Shown: one piece after another, positions 32,293 to 41,727 of the stretch | Layout: every line of letters starts with the position of its first letter | Position numbering within the stretch: position 1 is the stretch's first letter | Source of the DNA: an uncultured Lachnospiraceae bacterium | GTDB lineage: Bacteria > Bacillota > Clostridia > Lachnospirales > Lachnospiraceae | Length of the DNA stretch: 49,587 nucleotides | Assembly: GCA_902476265.1 (NCBI GenBank) | Contig: CABSCP010000037.1 | Coordinates: 1 to 49,587, forward strand | Reading direction: 5' to 3' | The notes under the pieces: model-generated | Seen by the model: the letters and a program-made list of their open reading frames with translations, nothing else | Databases searched by the model: none | Told to the model about the DNA's origin: nothing | Position numbers and translations under genes: made by a program

Positions 32293-33246
32293 ATGTATTC
32301 ATTCTTACAACAGTATTTTAGTTCCAATCAAATTCTCATGCTTGGGATGCTGGTGACCTTTGTGCTCACCTTTCTTTTGTTAAAACATCCCTTCCCTTTC
32401 CTTCCCTGTGATCAGGGACGGGCTTTTGCGGTGAACGGGGAGCTTTCCAAAGGCAAGCTGCGGGGCGTGGGCTTTACCTTCGTGCTTTGCTTTCTGGCAG
32501 GCAGCTTTTTATTCCTGCCCGTTGACAGGGAGTATGTGATTTATGCAATTCTGTTGTTTGCCATGATGATGAGCGGCTACTTGGACGATGCTTCCGGCAC
32601 GCCCTGGAACGAATATAAAAAGGGTCTGATTGATCTGGTGATCGCCATTGTGGCGGTGGCGACTTTTATCAATTTCAATTCCTCAACGATTGAGATCGGC
32701 ACCTGGGAGGTGGTGATCCCGAAGGCGCTTTATCTGGTTTTGGGCGTGATCCTGTTCTGGGTGTCCGTTAACGTGACAAACTGCACCGACGGGGTGGACG
32801 GGCTGTGCGCCAGCGTCAGCAGCGTGACGCTTCTGTCTTTTTCGGTGCTTTTCGGAGGAGTGCTGGGGAAATACGGAATGGCGAATTTTTTGTTCATCGC
32901 TGTGCTGTTCGCCTATCTGTACTTCAATACATCCCCCAGCAGTATGCTCATGGGGGATGCCGGAAGCCGGGCGCTGGGTTTTTACATCGCCATTGTGGCA
33001 TTGAAGTCCCGGCAGCCTTTTGTTTATCTTCTGCTGGCAGGGGTGCTGATCATTGACGGCGGCCTGGGACTGGTCAAACTGTTTTTGAAACGGTATCTGA
33101 AAATCAGCATTCTCAAAAATACCAGGACGCCCATCCACGATCATCTCCGGAAAAACAAGGGCTGGTCGGACACGCAGGTGGTGGTACGGTTTGTGATTTG
33201 GCAGGCGCTGCTTTGCGTGCTGGCCTATTGTCTGGTGAGCAGATGA
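32293..33246 (+). CDS. MraY-like phospho-glycosyl transferase
   Basis: The 317-residue polytopic enzyme is of the MraY/WecA group. It keeps the paired aspartates (YLDDASG, about 97-98), the NCTDGVDGL motif (about 161-169), MGDAGS, and the loop RTPIHDHL. It transfers a phospho-sugar from a UDP donor to undecaprenyl phosphate. The HHH-type end motif of housekeeping MraY reads HDH here, and it lies outside a dcw cluster, so it may be a paralogue of MraY or a WecA-like enzyme. Confidence 0.85.
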   Translation: MYSFLQQYFSSNQILMLGMLVTFVLTFLLLKHPFPFLPCDQGRAFAVNGELSKGKLRGVGFTFVLCFLAGSFLFLPVDREYVIYAILLFAMMMSGYLDDASGTPWNEYKKGLIDLVIAIVAVATFINFNSSTIEIGTWEVVIPKALYLVLGVILFWVSVNVTNCTDGVDGLCASVSSVTLLSFSVLFGGVLGKYGMANFLFIAVLFAYLYFNTSPSSMLMGDAGSRALGFYIAIVALKSRQPFVYLLLAGVLIIDGGLGLVKLFLKRYLKISILKNTRTPIHDHLRKNKGWSDTQVVVRFVIWQALLCVLAYCLVSR

Positions 33247-33257
33247 TTCAAAAGGAT

Positions 33258-33283
33258 GCCTGGCGCGTTGCGTCAGGCTTTTC
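33258..33283 (+). terminator. Terminator after MraY-like gene
   Basis: GCCTGGCGC (33258-33266) pairs with GCGTCAGGC (33270-33278) over a GTT loop and is followed by TTTTCCTTT. It overlaps the 3' end of the opposing gene, whose stop is at 33273. Confidence 0.75.
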
Positions 33284-35350
33284 CTTTCAGTATTTCCTCA
33301 AGTTTTTCTATAGCGGATACCGGCGGCATACATTGGCCGCCGCTGCACAGATAGAACAGAGTGTCACACTCCGGCACGGGGTAATCTTCGGTATAAGGCG
33401 CAAGGCGGGCAAGTTTTTCCGCATTTTCCGCGGTTTTTACCAGAACGCACAGACCGGGTGTGGCTTCCGCAAGAAAGCGCAGCCGGGAAAAGATGTCCTG
33501 TTGTTTGCCGGCATCACAGGCGGGAGAAATCGTAACTACCAGTTCTTTTGAAGGGTAGTGCACATCCATCAGGGTAAGAAGGGCATAACTTTGACCGGAA
33601 GGGCTGCCCTGCATGGCGCCGGCCAGATAGCACAGCTGCTTTTCCAGAATTTTGGAAAAGGCGGGATCGCCGGTGATCTGCCAGAGTTTTTGCAGAACGC
33701 GGGCAGCGGCAGAATTTCCGGAAGGCATCGCTCCGTCATAAGTTTCTTTTGGACGCACCAGCAGCCGCTCTCCGTCTTTGGATGTGAGATAGAATCCTCC
33801 CCGCTCTTCATCAAAAAAAAGAGATACCATGGTCTTTGTCCAGGCAATCGCCCGGCTCAGGTAGTCTGCCTCAAAGGTTGCCTGATAAAGCTGTATGAGT
33901 GCAAGAATATAGCAGGCGTAATCGTCCAGCTTTCCTTCTCCGGCAGTGTGGCCTTCCCGGTATCGCACCGACAGCCGCCCGTTCTTTATGAGAGTGCGGG
34001 AAAGGAAGGCTTCCGCCCGGATCGCCATATCCGCATATTTTGGTTCGGCAAGCGCAGCGCCGGACCGGGCAAGGGCACAGATCATCCAGCCGTTCCAGGA
34101 AACCAGTATCTTATCGTCCCTGTGAAGTGACGTCCGTTTCAGCCGGTATTCATATAGCTCTTCAAAATCTTTCTTTCGTTCCTCACAGACTGCTGTAAAA
34201 TTTTCGCTTTTCAGCAGATTCGGAATGCTCTTTCCTTCAAAATTTCCCTGCTCTGTGATCCCGAACCGCCTGCAAAATGATTCTCCCCGTTCTGCACCCA
34301 GAACCGTTTTGATTTCGGCCGGGGTGAACACATAAAAGCTTCCTTCCACCCCGTCGCTGTCCGCATCCTGCCCGCAGTAGAAGCCGCCCTGTGTATCGGT
34401 GAGCTGGTCTTTTACATAGTCGAGAATTTTTCGGACAACATAGGAATAGAGTTTTCGCCCGGTCAGAACATAGGCTTTTGTGTAGGCCATTGCCAGCAGA
34501 GCATTGTCATAAAGCATTTTTTCAAAGTGAGGAATCAGCCAGCTTTCATCCGTGGAATAGCGGGAAAATCCGCCGCCGATATGGTCAAAGATTCCGCCCC
34601 GGTACATCTGCACCAGCGTGGTTTCCGCCATGGACAGCGCCAGTTTTTCTTTTTCCCGGATGCTGTATTCCATCAAAAACAGCAGATTATGAGGCGTGGG
34701 AAATTTTGGCGCCCGGCCAAACCCGCCGTATTCGGGATCAAAGCTGCCCGCGAACTGTTTAAATGCCAGATGCAGCAGTTTGGATTCCGGTTTCCCGGAA
34801 ACCACAGCCTGTTCTTGTTCTTTTAAATAGAGTGTCATTTGGGCAGCGCTGTCCAACAGATTGTTTCTGTTATGATTCCACTGATATCGGACAGCGTTCA
34901 GCAGTTCTTTCAGCCCCATCTGTCCGTAACGGGACTGAGGCGGGAAATAAGTTCCGGCAAAAAAAGGGCGGCATTCCGACGTCATGAGAACGGTCAGCGG
35001 CCAGCCGCCCTGTCCCGTCATGGCCTGACAGACGGCCATATAAACGGCGTCTATGTCCGGACGCTCCTCCCGGTCCACCTTGATGCAGACATAGTTTCGA
35101 TTCAGTATTTCCGCGATTTCTTCATTTTCAAAGGACTCCCGTTCCATCACATGACACCAGTGGCAAACGGATTTGTAAAACACAACTAGGAGTACCCAAT
35201 GCTTAAAAAAATCGGTTTATCTTCCGCCTTTGCTTTCGCAAACGCTTCTTCGCACCAGGGGAACCAGTCCACCGGATTGTAAGCGTGCTGAAGCAGATAA
35301 GGAGATTTTTCATTGATTAAGCGATTGGGCACAGCTTTCGTTGTATTCAT
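33273..35350 (-). pseudogene. DUF255 thioredoxin-domain (YyaL-type) gene, frameshifted
   Basis: Two frames give one protein of about 690 residues of the DUF255/YyaL group (thioredoxin-like N-terminus plus a six-hairpin glycosidase-like toroid). The N-terminal part (MNTTKAVPNRLINEKSPYLL to KPIFLSIGYS) meets a TAG. The rest resumes out of frame as SVCHWCHVMERESFENEE with the CHWC motif. A 20-base insertion at 35169-35188, right between GYS and CHWC, accounts for it. GGAAGG precedes the start at 35350. Assembly error is possible. Confidence 0.85.
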
Positions 35351-35422
35351 GGGCATCACCTTCCTTTCCATACATGGCGGCAAAAAAAGAAATTTTCTGA
35401 GGCCATGCTATTTTAGTTTAGT

Positions 35423-35844
35423 TTGCCTCCAAACACGGATATTTATCGTAAAAGGATACAAATTAAATGGCTGACAGCAGGGATTTTACATTTTTATTTT
35501 GTATACACACACCCATACTGCGATGGCAACGGCAGAATGGCAAGAATTTTAACACAGTCATATTTGCTGCAGAATGGCAAGGTCGAGAACGATTCATCAT
35601 CATTTATCCGGTTATTATACTTCATAAAGGGAGTCAGAATCGGTTCAAAAAAATGGAAAGCGCCGGATAGATCTTAGAGGATAACGAACTTTCGGCAAAT
35701 CAGCGGCTGCTTTTAGCGAAAATGCAGAAACGGGGAAAAGGGGCAGTAAGACAAAGCAAGCGGAGGGAGTTGGATTCCCGCTCAATTATTTTTTTACTTA
35801 GAATTCTCCGTGATCAGAAAAGAATTGATGTAAGTTATATCTGA
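35423..35844 (+). pseudogene. Fic family remnant
   Basis: One frame contains FYFVYTHPYCDGNGRMARIL, the Fic active-site motif HPFxDGNGR(x)xR with a family-typical flank. After a stop near 35677 a second frame (NELSANQRLLLAKMQKRGKG) looks like the winged-helix end of the same Fic protein. The N-terminal two-thirds is missing. Intact Fic enzymes transfer AMP to proteins; this copy is dead. The remaining sequence between 35845 and 35916 is A+T-rich leader. Confidence 0.75.
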
Positions 35845-35916
35845 TAAGAATATAAAAAAATAATTGATTATAGGATGTATCTTATGATGTGATGTATAGG
35901 GAAGGGGGATATAATA

Positions 35917-37101
35917 ATGATCATACGTGAAACTTACTTGTCAAAAATCCGGCCATTCATCGGAAAAGACATCATTAAAGTATTGACCGGGATCCGCCGC
36001 GGTGGAAAAAGCGTCCTGTTGGAACAAATCCGTGATGAGATAAATAGTCCATACACCGTTTTTTTGAATTTTGAGGATTTGGGGAATCAACATTTGTGTG
36101 AATATAACGCTTTGCATGAATATGTCTCTGAGAGAATCGGCGATAGTAAAGAGAAATTTTATCTGTTTTTTGATGAAATTCAGGAAGTGCAGGGATGGGA
36201 AAAGGCGGTTAATTCTCTGAGGGTGAAATTTCACGCAGACATCTATATCACAGGCTCTAATTCACAGCTTTTATCCGGTGAACTCGCCACATATATAGCG
36301 GGGCGGTATGTTTCTTTTATTGTTTATCCGTTTTCCTATGCAGAGTTTAAGCTGATAAATGGGCAGTATACGTTGGAACAGTATATTCGGTATGGGGGAA
36401 TGCCTTTTTTGTCCAGCATTGATTTTGAGCCGGAAGTCAGTAAAAATTACCTGCAGGATATTTTTAACTCCGTTGTGCTCAAAGATATCGTCAAGCGTAA
36501 TAATATCAGGGACGTGGATCTTTTGGAACGCATTATTGCCTATGCTTTGGCAAATGTGGGCAGGAGCTTTTCTGCCACAAGTATATCGAAGTTTTTTAAG
36601 GCAGAGAACCGTACTGTTGCGCCGGAGACAATTCTGAACTATCTGAAAGCCTGTGAGGAGGCCTATTTGTTCTAACGCCTGAAGAGCCAGGATATTAACG
36701 GGAAGAAAATGCTGAAAGTAAACGAAAAATATTATGTGGTGGATCACGGACTGAGGGAAGCGGCTGTGGGTGAAAATCTGCAGAATATGGAATTAGTACT
36801 TGAAAATATCGTATACCTGGAACTCCTCCGAAGAGGATATAAGATTTGTGTGGGCCGTGTGGGAACAAAAGGAATTGATTTTGTAGGAGAGAAGAACGGC
36901 GATAAATTATATGTGCAGGTGTGCTATTTGCTGAATGACGAATCGACCATTCAAAGAGAATTCGGTCCCCTGTTGGAAATTAGAAATAACTATCCTAAAA
37001 TTGTTTTGTACAGAGAAGGCTCGTTTCAGGGAAAATATGAGGGGATTCCCGCCGTCAGGATGGAAGACTGGCTGCTGGGGGACGATAGTACATTCCGGTA
37101 G
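35917..37101 (+). pseudogene. AAA ATPase (DUF4143) with in-frame stop
   Basis: One continuous frame of 394 codons is interrupted only by TAA at codon 253 (36673-36675). Upstream are Walker A GIRRGGKS (about 27-34), Walker B LFFDEIQE and YGGMPFL. Downstream the DUF4143 C-terminal domain (KYYVVDHGLREAAVG, then VYLELLRRGYKICVGR) continues in the same frame. Intact members are about 400 residues and resemble solitary STAND-like ATPases. A single nonsense mutation is the simplest reading; suppression or readthrough is possible. GGGAAGGGGG precedes the ATG. Confidence 0.85.
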
Positions 37102-37146
37102 AAATTCATCAGTGGACTTTTGGAAGTCTGGACGGATATTTTTGGC

Positions 37147-37192
37147 GAAAAGAATCCTCCTCTGTATTGCCGCAGAGGAGGATTCTTTTTTT
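37147..37192 (+). terminator. Strong rho-independent terminator
   Basis: A perfect stem of about 17 bp (AAAAGAATCCTCCTCTG with CAGAGGAGGATTCTTTT) closed by a short loop ends in a run of seven T residues. It terminates the ATPase transcript. The group II intron begins only about 10 bases further on, as group IIC-type introns prefer. Confidence 0.92.
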
Positions 37193-37202
37193 ATCCGATA
37201 GG
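37186..37202. repeat. Left arm of 17-bp palindrome split by intron
   Basis: TTTTTTTATCCGATAGG is the exact reverse complement of 39118-39134. Removing the intron brings the arms within about 7-12 bases, giving one large hairpin at the empty site. Confidence 0.9.
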
Positions 37203-39110
37203 GTGCGCCCAGCAAAGGGTTTGAAGTTCGGTGGGTGAAAGTCCCACGCTGTAAGGTATGAGCCGTACCGCAGCAAGCGAGTCTTGGGCAGGCAGTAGAG
37301 ATACTGACTGCTAAGCGTAGACAGCGAAACTTGCAAGGCATAACTGCATATAGCCTCGATATCAAAATGTAATCGGGAAGGAAGAGGTGCTCCTATCCAC
37401 TGAAAGCAATACGGCTGTAAACGATAATGGCGAGAATACAGCCGCTTCCCCGGGGTTTTAGGTTGGTCATGCAAGGAAGGATTTCAAATCAACTGGGGAG
37501 GTCTGTCTGGTTCCAGATAAGTTGCGAATATCTGGTATGTGGAACAACTGAAGAAGGGAGAACCACAAATGACCAGCAGAAGTCGGATGGCCGAATAGTA
37601 CACAGCAGAAAAAAAGGCTGTAGAAGTCGAGAAGGACTTGTCCTCGCAGGTCTGCCATGTAAAGTCATATCAAAGAGGAAACATAGTCTGTACACAGAGA
37701 CGGGAGAAACTATGGAAACGAAATTGGCGAGAATATCACAGCTATCAAGCGAAAATGCAGACATGGTGTTCACGTCCATAGGACATTTAATCAATAAGGA
37801 ATTACTGAGAGAGAGTCACAAGGACATGGACGGAAAGAAAGCGGTAGGAATTGATGGGATAACCAAAGAGGAATACGAAGCAGAATTGGAAGAAAATCTG
37901 GAAAATCTGGAAAGGCGACTGAAGCAGAAGGCGTATAAGCCCAAACCAGCGAGAAGAGTGGAAATACCGAAAGAAAACGGGAAAACACGTCCACTTAGTA
38001 TCTATTGCTATGAGGATAAGCTGGTACAGGAAGCGTTGCGTAGAATACTGGAAGCGGTATATGAACCAAATTTCTATGACGAAATGATGGGGTTCCGCCC
38101 GGGACGAGGATGCCACGAGGCGCTTAGAAAGCTCAATGCCATGTTGGAAAAAGAGAAAACAAACTGGGTATTGGACGCAGATATAAAAGGGTTCTTCGAC
38201 CATCTTGACCATGAATGGATAGTGAAGTTCATAGAATCACGAATCAAAGACCCCAACATAACCAGACTGGTACGGAGAATGCTAAAAGCAGGAATTATGA
38301 AAGACTTCCAGTATGAAGAAACAGAAGAAGGATCAGGACAAGGGTCGGTCTGTTCTCCAATTATAGCAAATATCTATATGTACTACGTGTTAGTATGGTG
38401 GTTTATGGAGAAGGTGAAGCCCCATATGAAGGGATATGCCGGAATCGTAGTATATGCGGACGACTTTGTAGCATGTTTTCAATACAAGTCAGATGCAGAA
38501 GTATTCTATGAACATCTAAAACGCAGAATGAAGCACTTTGGACTGGAACTGGAGGAAAGCAAAACGAGGCTGATAGAATTCGGTCGATTTGCAGAAAGTA
38601 ACCGGAAAGCCCGTGGAGACGGAAGACCGGAAACATTCACATTCCTCGGGTTTACGCATTACTGTTCCCACAGCAAGACAGGACGGTTCAGGGTGAAGAG
38701 GAAAACCAATAAGAAGAAACTTGCAAAGAAAAGCAAAGAAATCAATGCACTGATAAGGGACATGAGGAATCTGCCAATAAAGAAGATGGTGAAGAAACTG
38801 AATGAGATTCTGGTTGGTTACTATCATTATTATGGAATTACTGACAATTCAGCAAGCCTGAACTCGTTCTATAATGTAGTGCGGTACAGGCTGTTCTACT
38901 GGTTAAACAGAAGGAGCCAGAGGAAAAGTTATACGAAGACAGGGTATAAAGAACTGATGAAACAGTTTCCACTAGCCCTGCCACGGATATATGTCAGTAT
39001 ATACGGATAGCAGTAGATGTATAAGCTTTACAGGGAGCCGAATGCGGGAAAGCTGCACGTTCGGTTCTGAGAGGGGTAAGCCCCGTAAGGGGCTTATCTA
39101 CTTACCAAAC
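37203..39110 (+). mobile_element. Group II intron
   Basis: The 5' end GTGCGCCCAGCAAAGGGTTT is a classic group II start, and it is followed by a domain I rich in conserved loops (GGTGGGTGAAAGTCCCAC). Domain V is GAGCCGAATGCGGGAAAGC... to GTTCGGTTC (39035-39067). Domain VI is at 39075-39106 with the CTAC branch region. The 3' end is uncertain within 39104-39117. The maturase sits in domain IV. Insertion next to a terminator suggests class C targeting, though I cannot assign the class from sequence alone. Confidence 0.92.
37712..39010 (+). CDS. ltrA: Group II intron reverse transcriptase/maturase
   Basis: The 432-residue enzyme (METKLARISQLSSENADMVF) copies and splices its host intron. RT motifs run from VGIDGITKEEYE through RPLSIYCYEDKLVQEAL and GFRPGRGCHEAL to the catalytic VVYADDFVACF (YADD at 248-251). 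The X/maturase domain follows (MVKKLNEILVGYYHYYGITDN). There is no HNH endonuclease tail, as in class C and some other groups. GGGAG precedes ATG 37712; the frame is open upstream to 37427, inside the ribozyme. It appears intact. Confidence 0.93.
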   Translation: METKLARISQLSSENADMVFTSIGHLINKELLRESHKDMDGKKAVGIDGITKEEYEAELEENLENLERRLKQKAYKPKPARRVEIPKENGKTRPLSIYCYEDKLVQEALRRILEAVYEPNFYDEMMGFRPGRGCHEALRKLNAMLEKEKTNWVLDADIKGFFDHLDHEWIVKFIESRIKDPNITRLVRRMLKAGIMKDFQYEETEEGSGQGSVCSPIIANIYMYYVLVWWFMEKVKPHMKGYAGIVVYADDFVACFQYKSDAEVFYEHLKRRMKHFGLELEESKTRLIEFGRFAESNRKARGDGRPETFTFLGFTHYCSHSKTGRFRVKRKTNKKKLAKKSKEINALIRDMRNLPIKKMVKKLNEILVGYYHYYGITDNSASLNSFYNVVRYRLFYWLNRRSQRKSYTKTGYKELMKQFPLALPRIYVSIYG

Positions 39111-39117
39111 TTCAATT

Positions 39118-39134
39118 CCTATCGGATAAAAAAA
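39118..39134. repeat. Right arm of 17-bp palindrome
   Basis: CCTATCGGATAAAAAAA pairs exactly with 37186-37202. It lies a few bases beyond the intron 3' end. Confidence 0.9.
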
Positions 39135-39205
39135 CACGCTTCGCTGTAGATGCGCACTCGGGCGAAAGGTAGATATTACCTGTCGGCAAGTCGCGCTCGG
39201 CGCGA

Positions 39206-39232
39206 GTGTGCGCTAAAACGCGCACACTTTTT
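39206..39232 (+). terminator. Terminator hairpin, + strand
   Basis: GTGTGCGC (39206-39213) pairs with GCGCACAC (39220-39227) and is followed by TTTTT. It lies between the intron and the convergent oleate hydratase gene. Confidence 0.8.
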
Positions 39233-39234
39233 CA

Positions 39235-41010
39235 TCAGATCAGGTGATAGCGCCGGAGCAGATCTTCCACAACGGTGCCGTTCACTTTTTTCAGCGCCTT
39301 TTTCTCCACCAGATCGGCAGGGAAGGGCAGTTTGATGTCGGTGATCTTCTTGCCGTCCATCATCTTATTGGTGGCATCCATCAGGCAGCGCACATCATAG
39401 ACGCTTCCCCAGACTTCCGGCACGCCGCGGTCCACATCCAGAAGGGTATAAACGGCTTCCATGGCGGTGCGGACGGAATATTCGATGGTGAAGATGGTGT
39501 CACGGGGTGTCTCCGCGAACTGGCCCAGGAATGCGAAGTTCACGCAGCCTTTTGGCACAACGTCCGGGCGGTCGCCTTTTTCACGGGGCATGAAGAAGGC
39601 GGTGATATAGGGCATCATGACGGGAACGCAAATGGCGGAATTGGCAGCCATGTCCTCGATCTGATCTTCCGGCACGCCCAGATGGTATAACCATTCTTCC
39701 GTGATCTCCACACCGGTACATTCCTTCATGGGCTTTTTGATGAAGTCGCCGGGGCGGTCGGTGTAGAGGCCGTAAACCCATACGCACAGCTGATCCTTGG
39801 GCTGAATGTGGAACTGAGGCTGGCGGTTGATGGTCCAGCTCATATACCAGCCCGAATCCTTCACAGTGACGATGCCGCCGGTGACCACCTTGCCGGAGAA
39901 AGGATCCCGCTTGCAGATTTTCTGAAGGTAGGGAGGAATCCTGTCATCCAGCGTGGTGATGGTAGCGGACTCCCAGTTGCTCTTCGCAATGTCGGAGCAG
40001 AATTTTTCCGGATGTCCGAAGGAAGGGTCCTGTGCGGCGATATTTTTCCAAAGCTGCCAGCATTCGCCTTCGCCGTCTTTTACTTTCAGTTCCGGAACAT
40101 GGTTCTGATCGCCGTAAGCGGAACTTTCGGTGCAGCAGCCGTTTGTCACGAACACCAGGTCATCTTCGATCAGGTCGATGGTTTCTTCTCTGCCGTCCTT
40201 GATGCAGACGATCTGCTTTGCCACCTTTTTGCCGTCGTGGATGTCAAAAATGACGTTGGTCACTTTGGTGTTATAAGTGAACTGGACGCCGTGATCTTCC
40301 AGGTATTTGACCAGAGGAAGGATCAGGGATTCATACTGGTTGTATTTGGTGAAACGAAGAGCCTTGAAATCCGGCAGGCCTCCCACATGGTGGATGTAGC
40401 GCTGGATATAGAGTTTCATTTCCAGAGCGGAATGCCAGGTTTCAAATGCGAACATGGTCTGCCAGTACAGCCAGAAGTTGGATTTGTAAAATTCCTTGTC
40501 AAACACGTCGTCGATGGTCTTATTATACAACTCCTCATCCGGAGTGAAGAACAGCTTCATGATTTCCATGGCCGCCTTATCGGAAAGGGCGAATTTGCCG
40601 TCCGTTCCCGCATCCTCCCCGCGGTTTACCGTGGCACGGCAGAGGGAATAGTTGGGGTCATGTTTGTTGAGCCAGTAATATTCGTCCAGGACAGTGACGC
40701 CTTCGGTTTCCAGAGAAGGGATGGAACGGAAGAGATCCCACAGACATTCAAAATGGTTATCCATTTCCCTGCCGCCTCTCATGACAAAGCCTCTGGTGGG
40801 ATCTTTGATGCCGTCGCAGGAACCGCCGGGCAGAGGACGCGCCTCTAAAATATGGATGTGTTCGCCCTTCATCTGACCGTCACGCACCAGAAATGCCGCA
40901 GCTGCCAGGCTGCCCAGGCCGGAACCTACCAGATATGCGCTCTTTTTATCAACGTCCTTCGGCTTTTCGGGCCGTGCAAATGCTTCATAGTTACCGCTTG
41001 AATAATACAT
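39235..41010 (-). CDS. ohyA: Oleate hydratase
   Basis: The 591-residue FAD enzyme hydrates oleic and related unsaturated fatty acids to 10-hydroxy acids. The family (MCRA) is recognisable throughout: YLVGSGLGSLAAAAFLVRDG is the FAD motif, then PLPGGSCDG, RGGREMDNHFECLWDLFRSI and FETWHSALEMKLYIQRYIHH. Length is usual for the family. AAGGAGG precedes the ATG. It lies downstream of a TetR regulator and has its own promoter. Gut clostridia use such enzymes to detoxify host or dietary fatty acids. Confidence 0.96.
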   Translation of the reverse strand: MYYSSGNYEAFARPEKPKDVDKKSAYLVGSGLGSLAAAAFLVRDGQMKGEHIHILEARPLPGGSCDGIKDPTRGFVMRGGREMDNHFECLWDLFRSIPSLETEGVTVLDEYYWLNKHDPNYSLCRATVNRGEDAGTDGKFALSDKAAMEIMKLFFTPDEELYNKTIDDVFDKEFYKSNFWLYWQTMFAFETWHSALEMKLYIQRYIHHVGGLPDFKALRFTKYNQYESLILPLVKYLEDHGVQFTYNTKVTNVIFDIHDGKKVAKQIVCIKDGREETIDLIEDDLVFVTNGCCTESSAYGDQNHVPELKVKDGEGECWQLWKNIAAQDPSFGHPEKFCSDIAKSNWESATITTLDDRIPPYLQKICKRDPFSGKVVTGGIVTVKDSGWYMSWTINRQPQFHIQPKDQLCVWVYGLYTDRPGDFIKKPMKECTGVEITEEWLYHLGVPEDQIEDMAANSAICVPVMMPYITAFFMPREKGDRPDVVPKGCVNFAFLGQFAETPRDTIFTIEYSVRTAMEAVYTLLDVDRGVPEVWGSVYDVRCLMDATNKMMDGKKITDIKLPFPADLVEKKALKKVNGTVVEDLLRRYHLI

Positions 41011-41042
41011 GTGAATACCTCCTTGTTTTGCTTTCTGAGGTT

Positions 41043-41071
41043 ATCATACGGTGTTTTTTCGGCTTTCACAA
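41043..41071 (-). promoter_or_regulatory. Oleate hydratase promoter
   Basis: On the minus strand TTGTGA (41066-41071), a 17-base spacer and TATGAT (41043-41048) lie about 32 bases upstream of the start codon. It lies after the terminator that follows the TetR gene, so ohyA can be transcribed on its own. Confidence 0.75.
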
Positions 41072-41075
41072 TCGA

Positions 41076-41112
41076 CAGAAAAACGGCCGTGTCGAAATTT
41101 TTGACACGGCCG
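41076..41112 (-). terminator. Terminator between TetR gene and ohyA
   Basis: On the minus strand CGGCCGTGTC and GACACGGCCG (41103-41112 with 41084-41093) form a perfect 10-bp stem followed by TTTTTCTG. It separates the regulator transcript from ohyA. Confidence 0.9.
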
Positions 41113-41149
41113 GGAAAATGTATAAATTTTGGACAAATAACTGATTTTG

Positions 41150-41713
41150 TCACCTTTTGTCGGTTCGATAATGATCCAGCGCACGGGTGAAATCCCCATG
41201 GATTAACAGACTCAGACGGTCGATAATCTTCTGAGGGTCTTCTTTCATGCCGCCCTTGATCCAGTCCAGCATCAGTCCCACGAAGGCGTATTTATAAAAA
41301 TGGGCGATAAATTCCTTATCTTCCTGCCGCACATTTTTGCCTGCAGCCTTTTCTTCCACCACGCCGATCAGCAGACCGTAGGTGACCTGGTAGAGATAGT
41401 TTTCCACCTGTTCCCGGCTGACGGAATGATAGACATTCATGATGAAAGGCTTGTTTTCCTCTACGGCTTCAAAAATCTGCAAAAAGCCCTGCTGCCAGGT
41501 ATCGTAGGTCTTTTTCCCGTTTAAGGCCCGGGAAGCTTCATCCAGGCAGGTCCATTCGATCAGGTCGTAAATATCTTTGAAATGGTAATAGAAGGTCTGG
41601 CGGTTAACTTCGCAGTCCTCCACGATATCGATCACGGTGATTTTATCCAGGGATTTTTTCAGCAGCAGTTTTTTTAAGGACGCGGCCAGCGCCCTCTTGG
41701 TGGTTTGGGACAA
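41150..41713 (-). CDS. TetR/AcrR family regulator
   Basis: The 187-residue regulator has the N-terminal TetR fold (TKRALAASLKKLLLKKSLDKITVIDIVEDCEVNRQTFYYHF, about 4-44) and a DhaS/TetR_C-like C-terminus. TTG 41713 follows AAAGGAGG at the right distance; a longer in-frame start at 41749 is unlikely. Its place directly upstream of ohyA suggests that it senses fatty acids and controls the hydratase. No operator palindrome is obvious in the promoter. Confidence 0.88.
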   Translation of the reverse strand: MSQTTKRALAASLKKLLLKKSLDKITVIDIVEDCEVNRQTFYYHFKDIYDLIEWTCLDEASRALNGKKTYDTWQQGFLQIFEAVEENKPFIMNVYHSVSREQVENYLYQVTYGLLIGVVEEKAAGKNVRQEDKEFIAHFYKYAFVGLMLDWIKGGMKEDPQKIIDRLSLLIHGDFTRALDHYRTDKR

Positions 41714-41727
41714 GGTGTTACCTCCTT

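Noticed and set aside
39808..40848. 346-codon + strand frame opposite oleate hydratase
   Set aside because: It is antisense to a clear full-length family member and has no domain or ribosome site.
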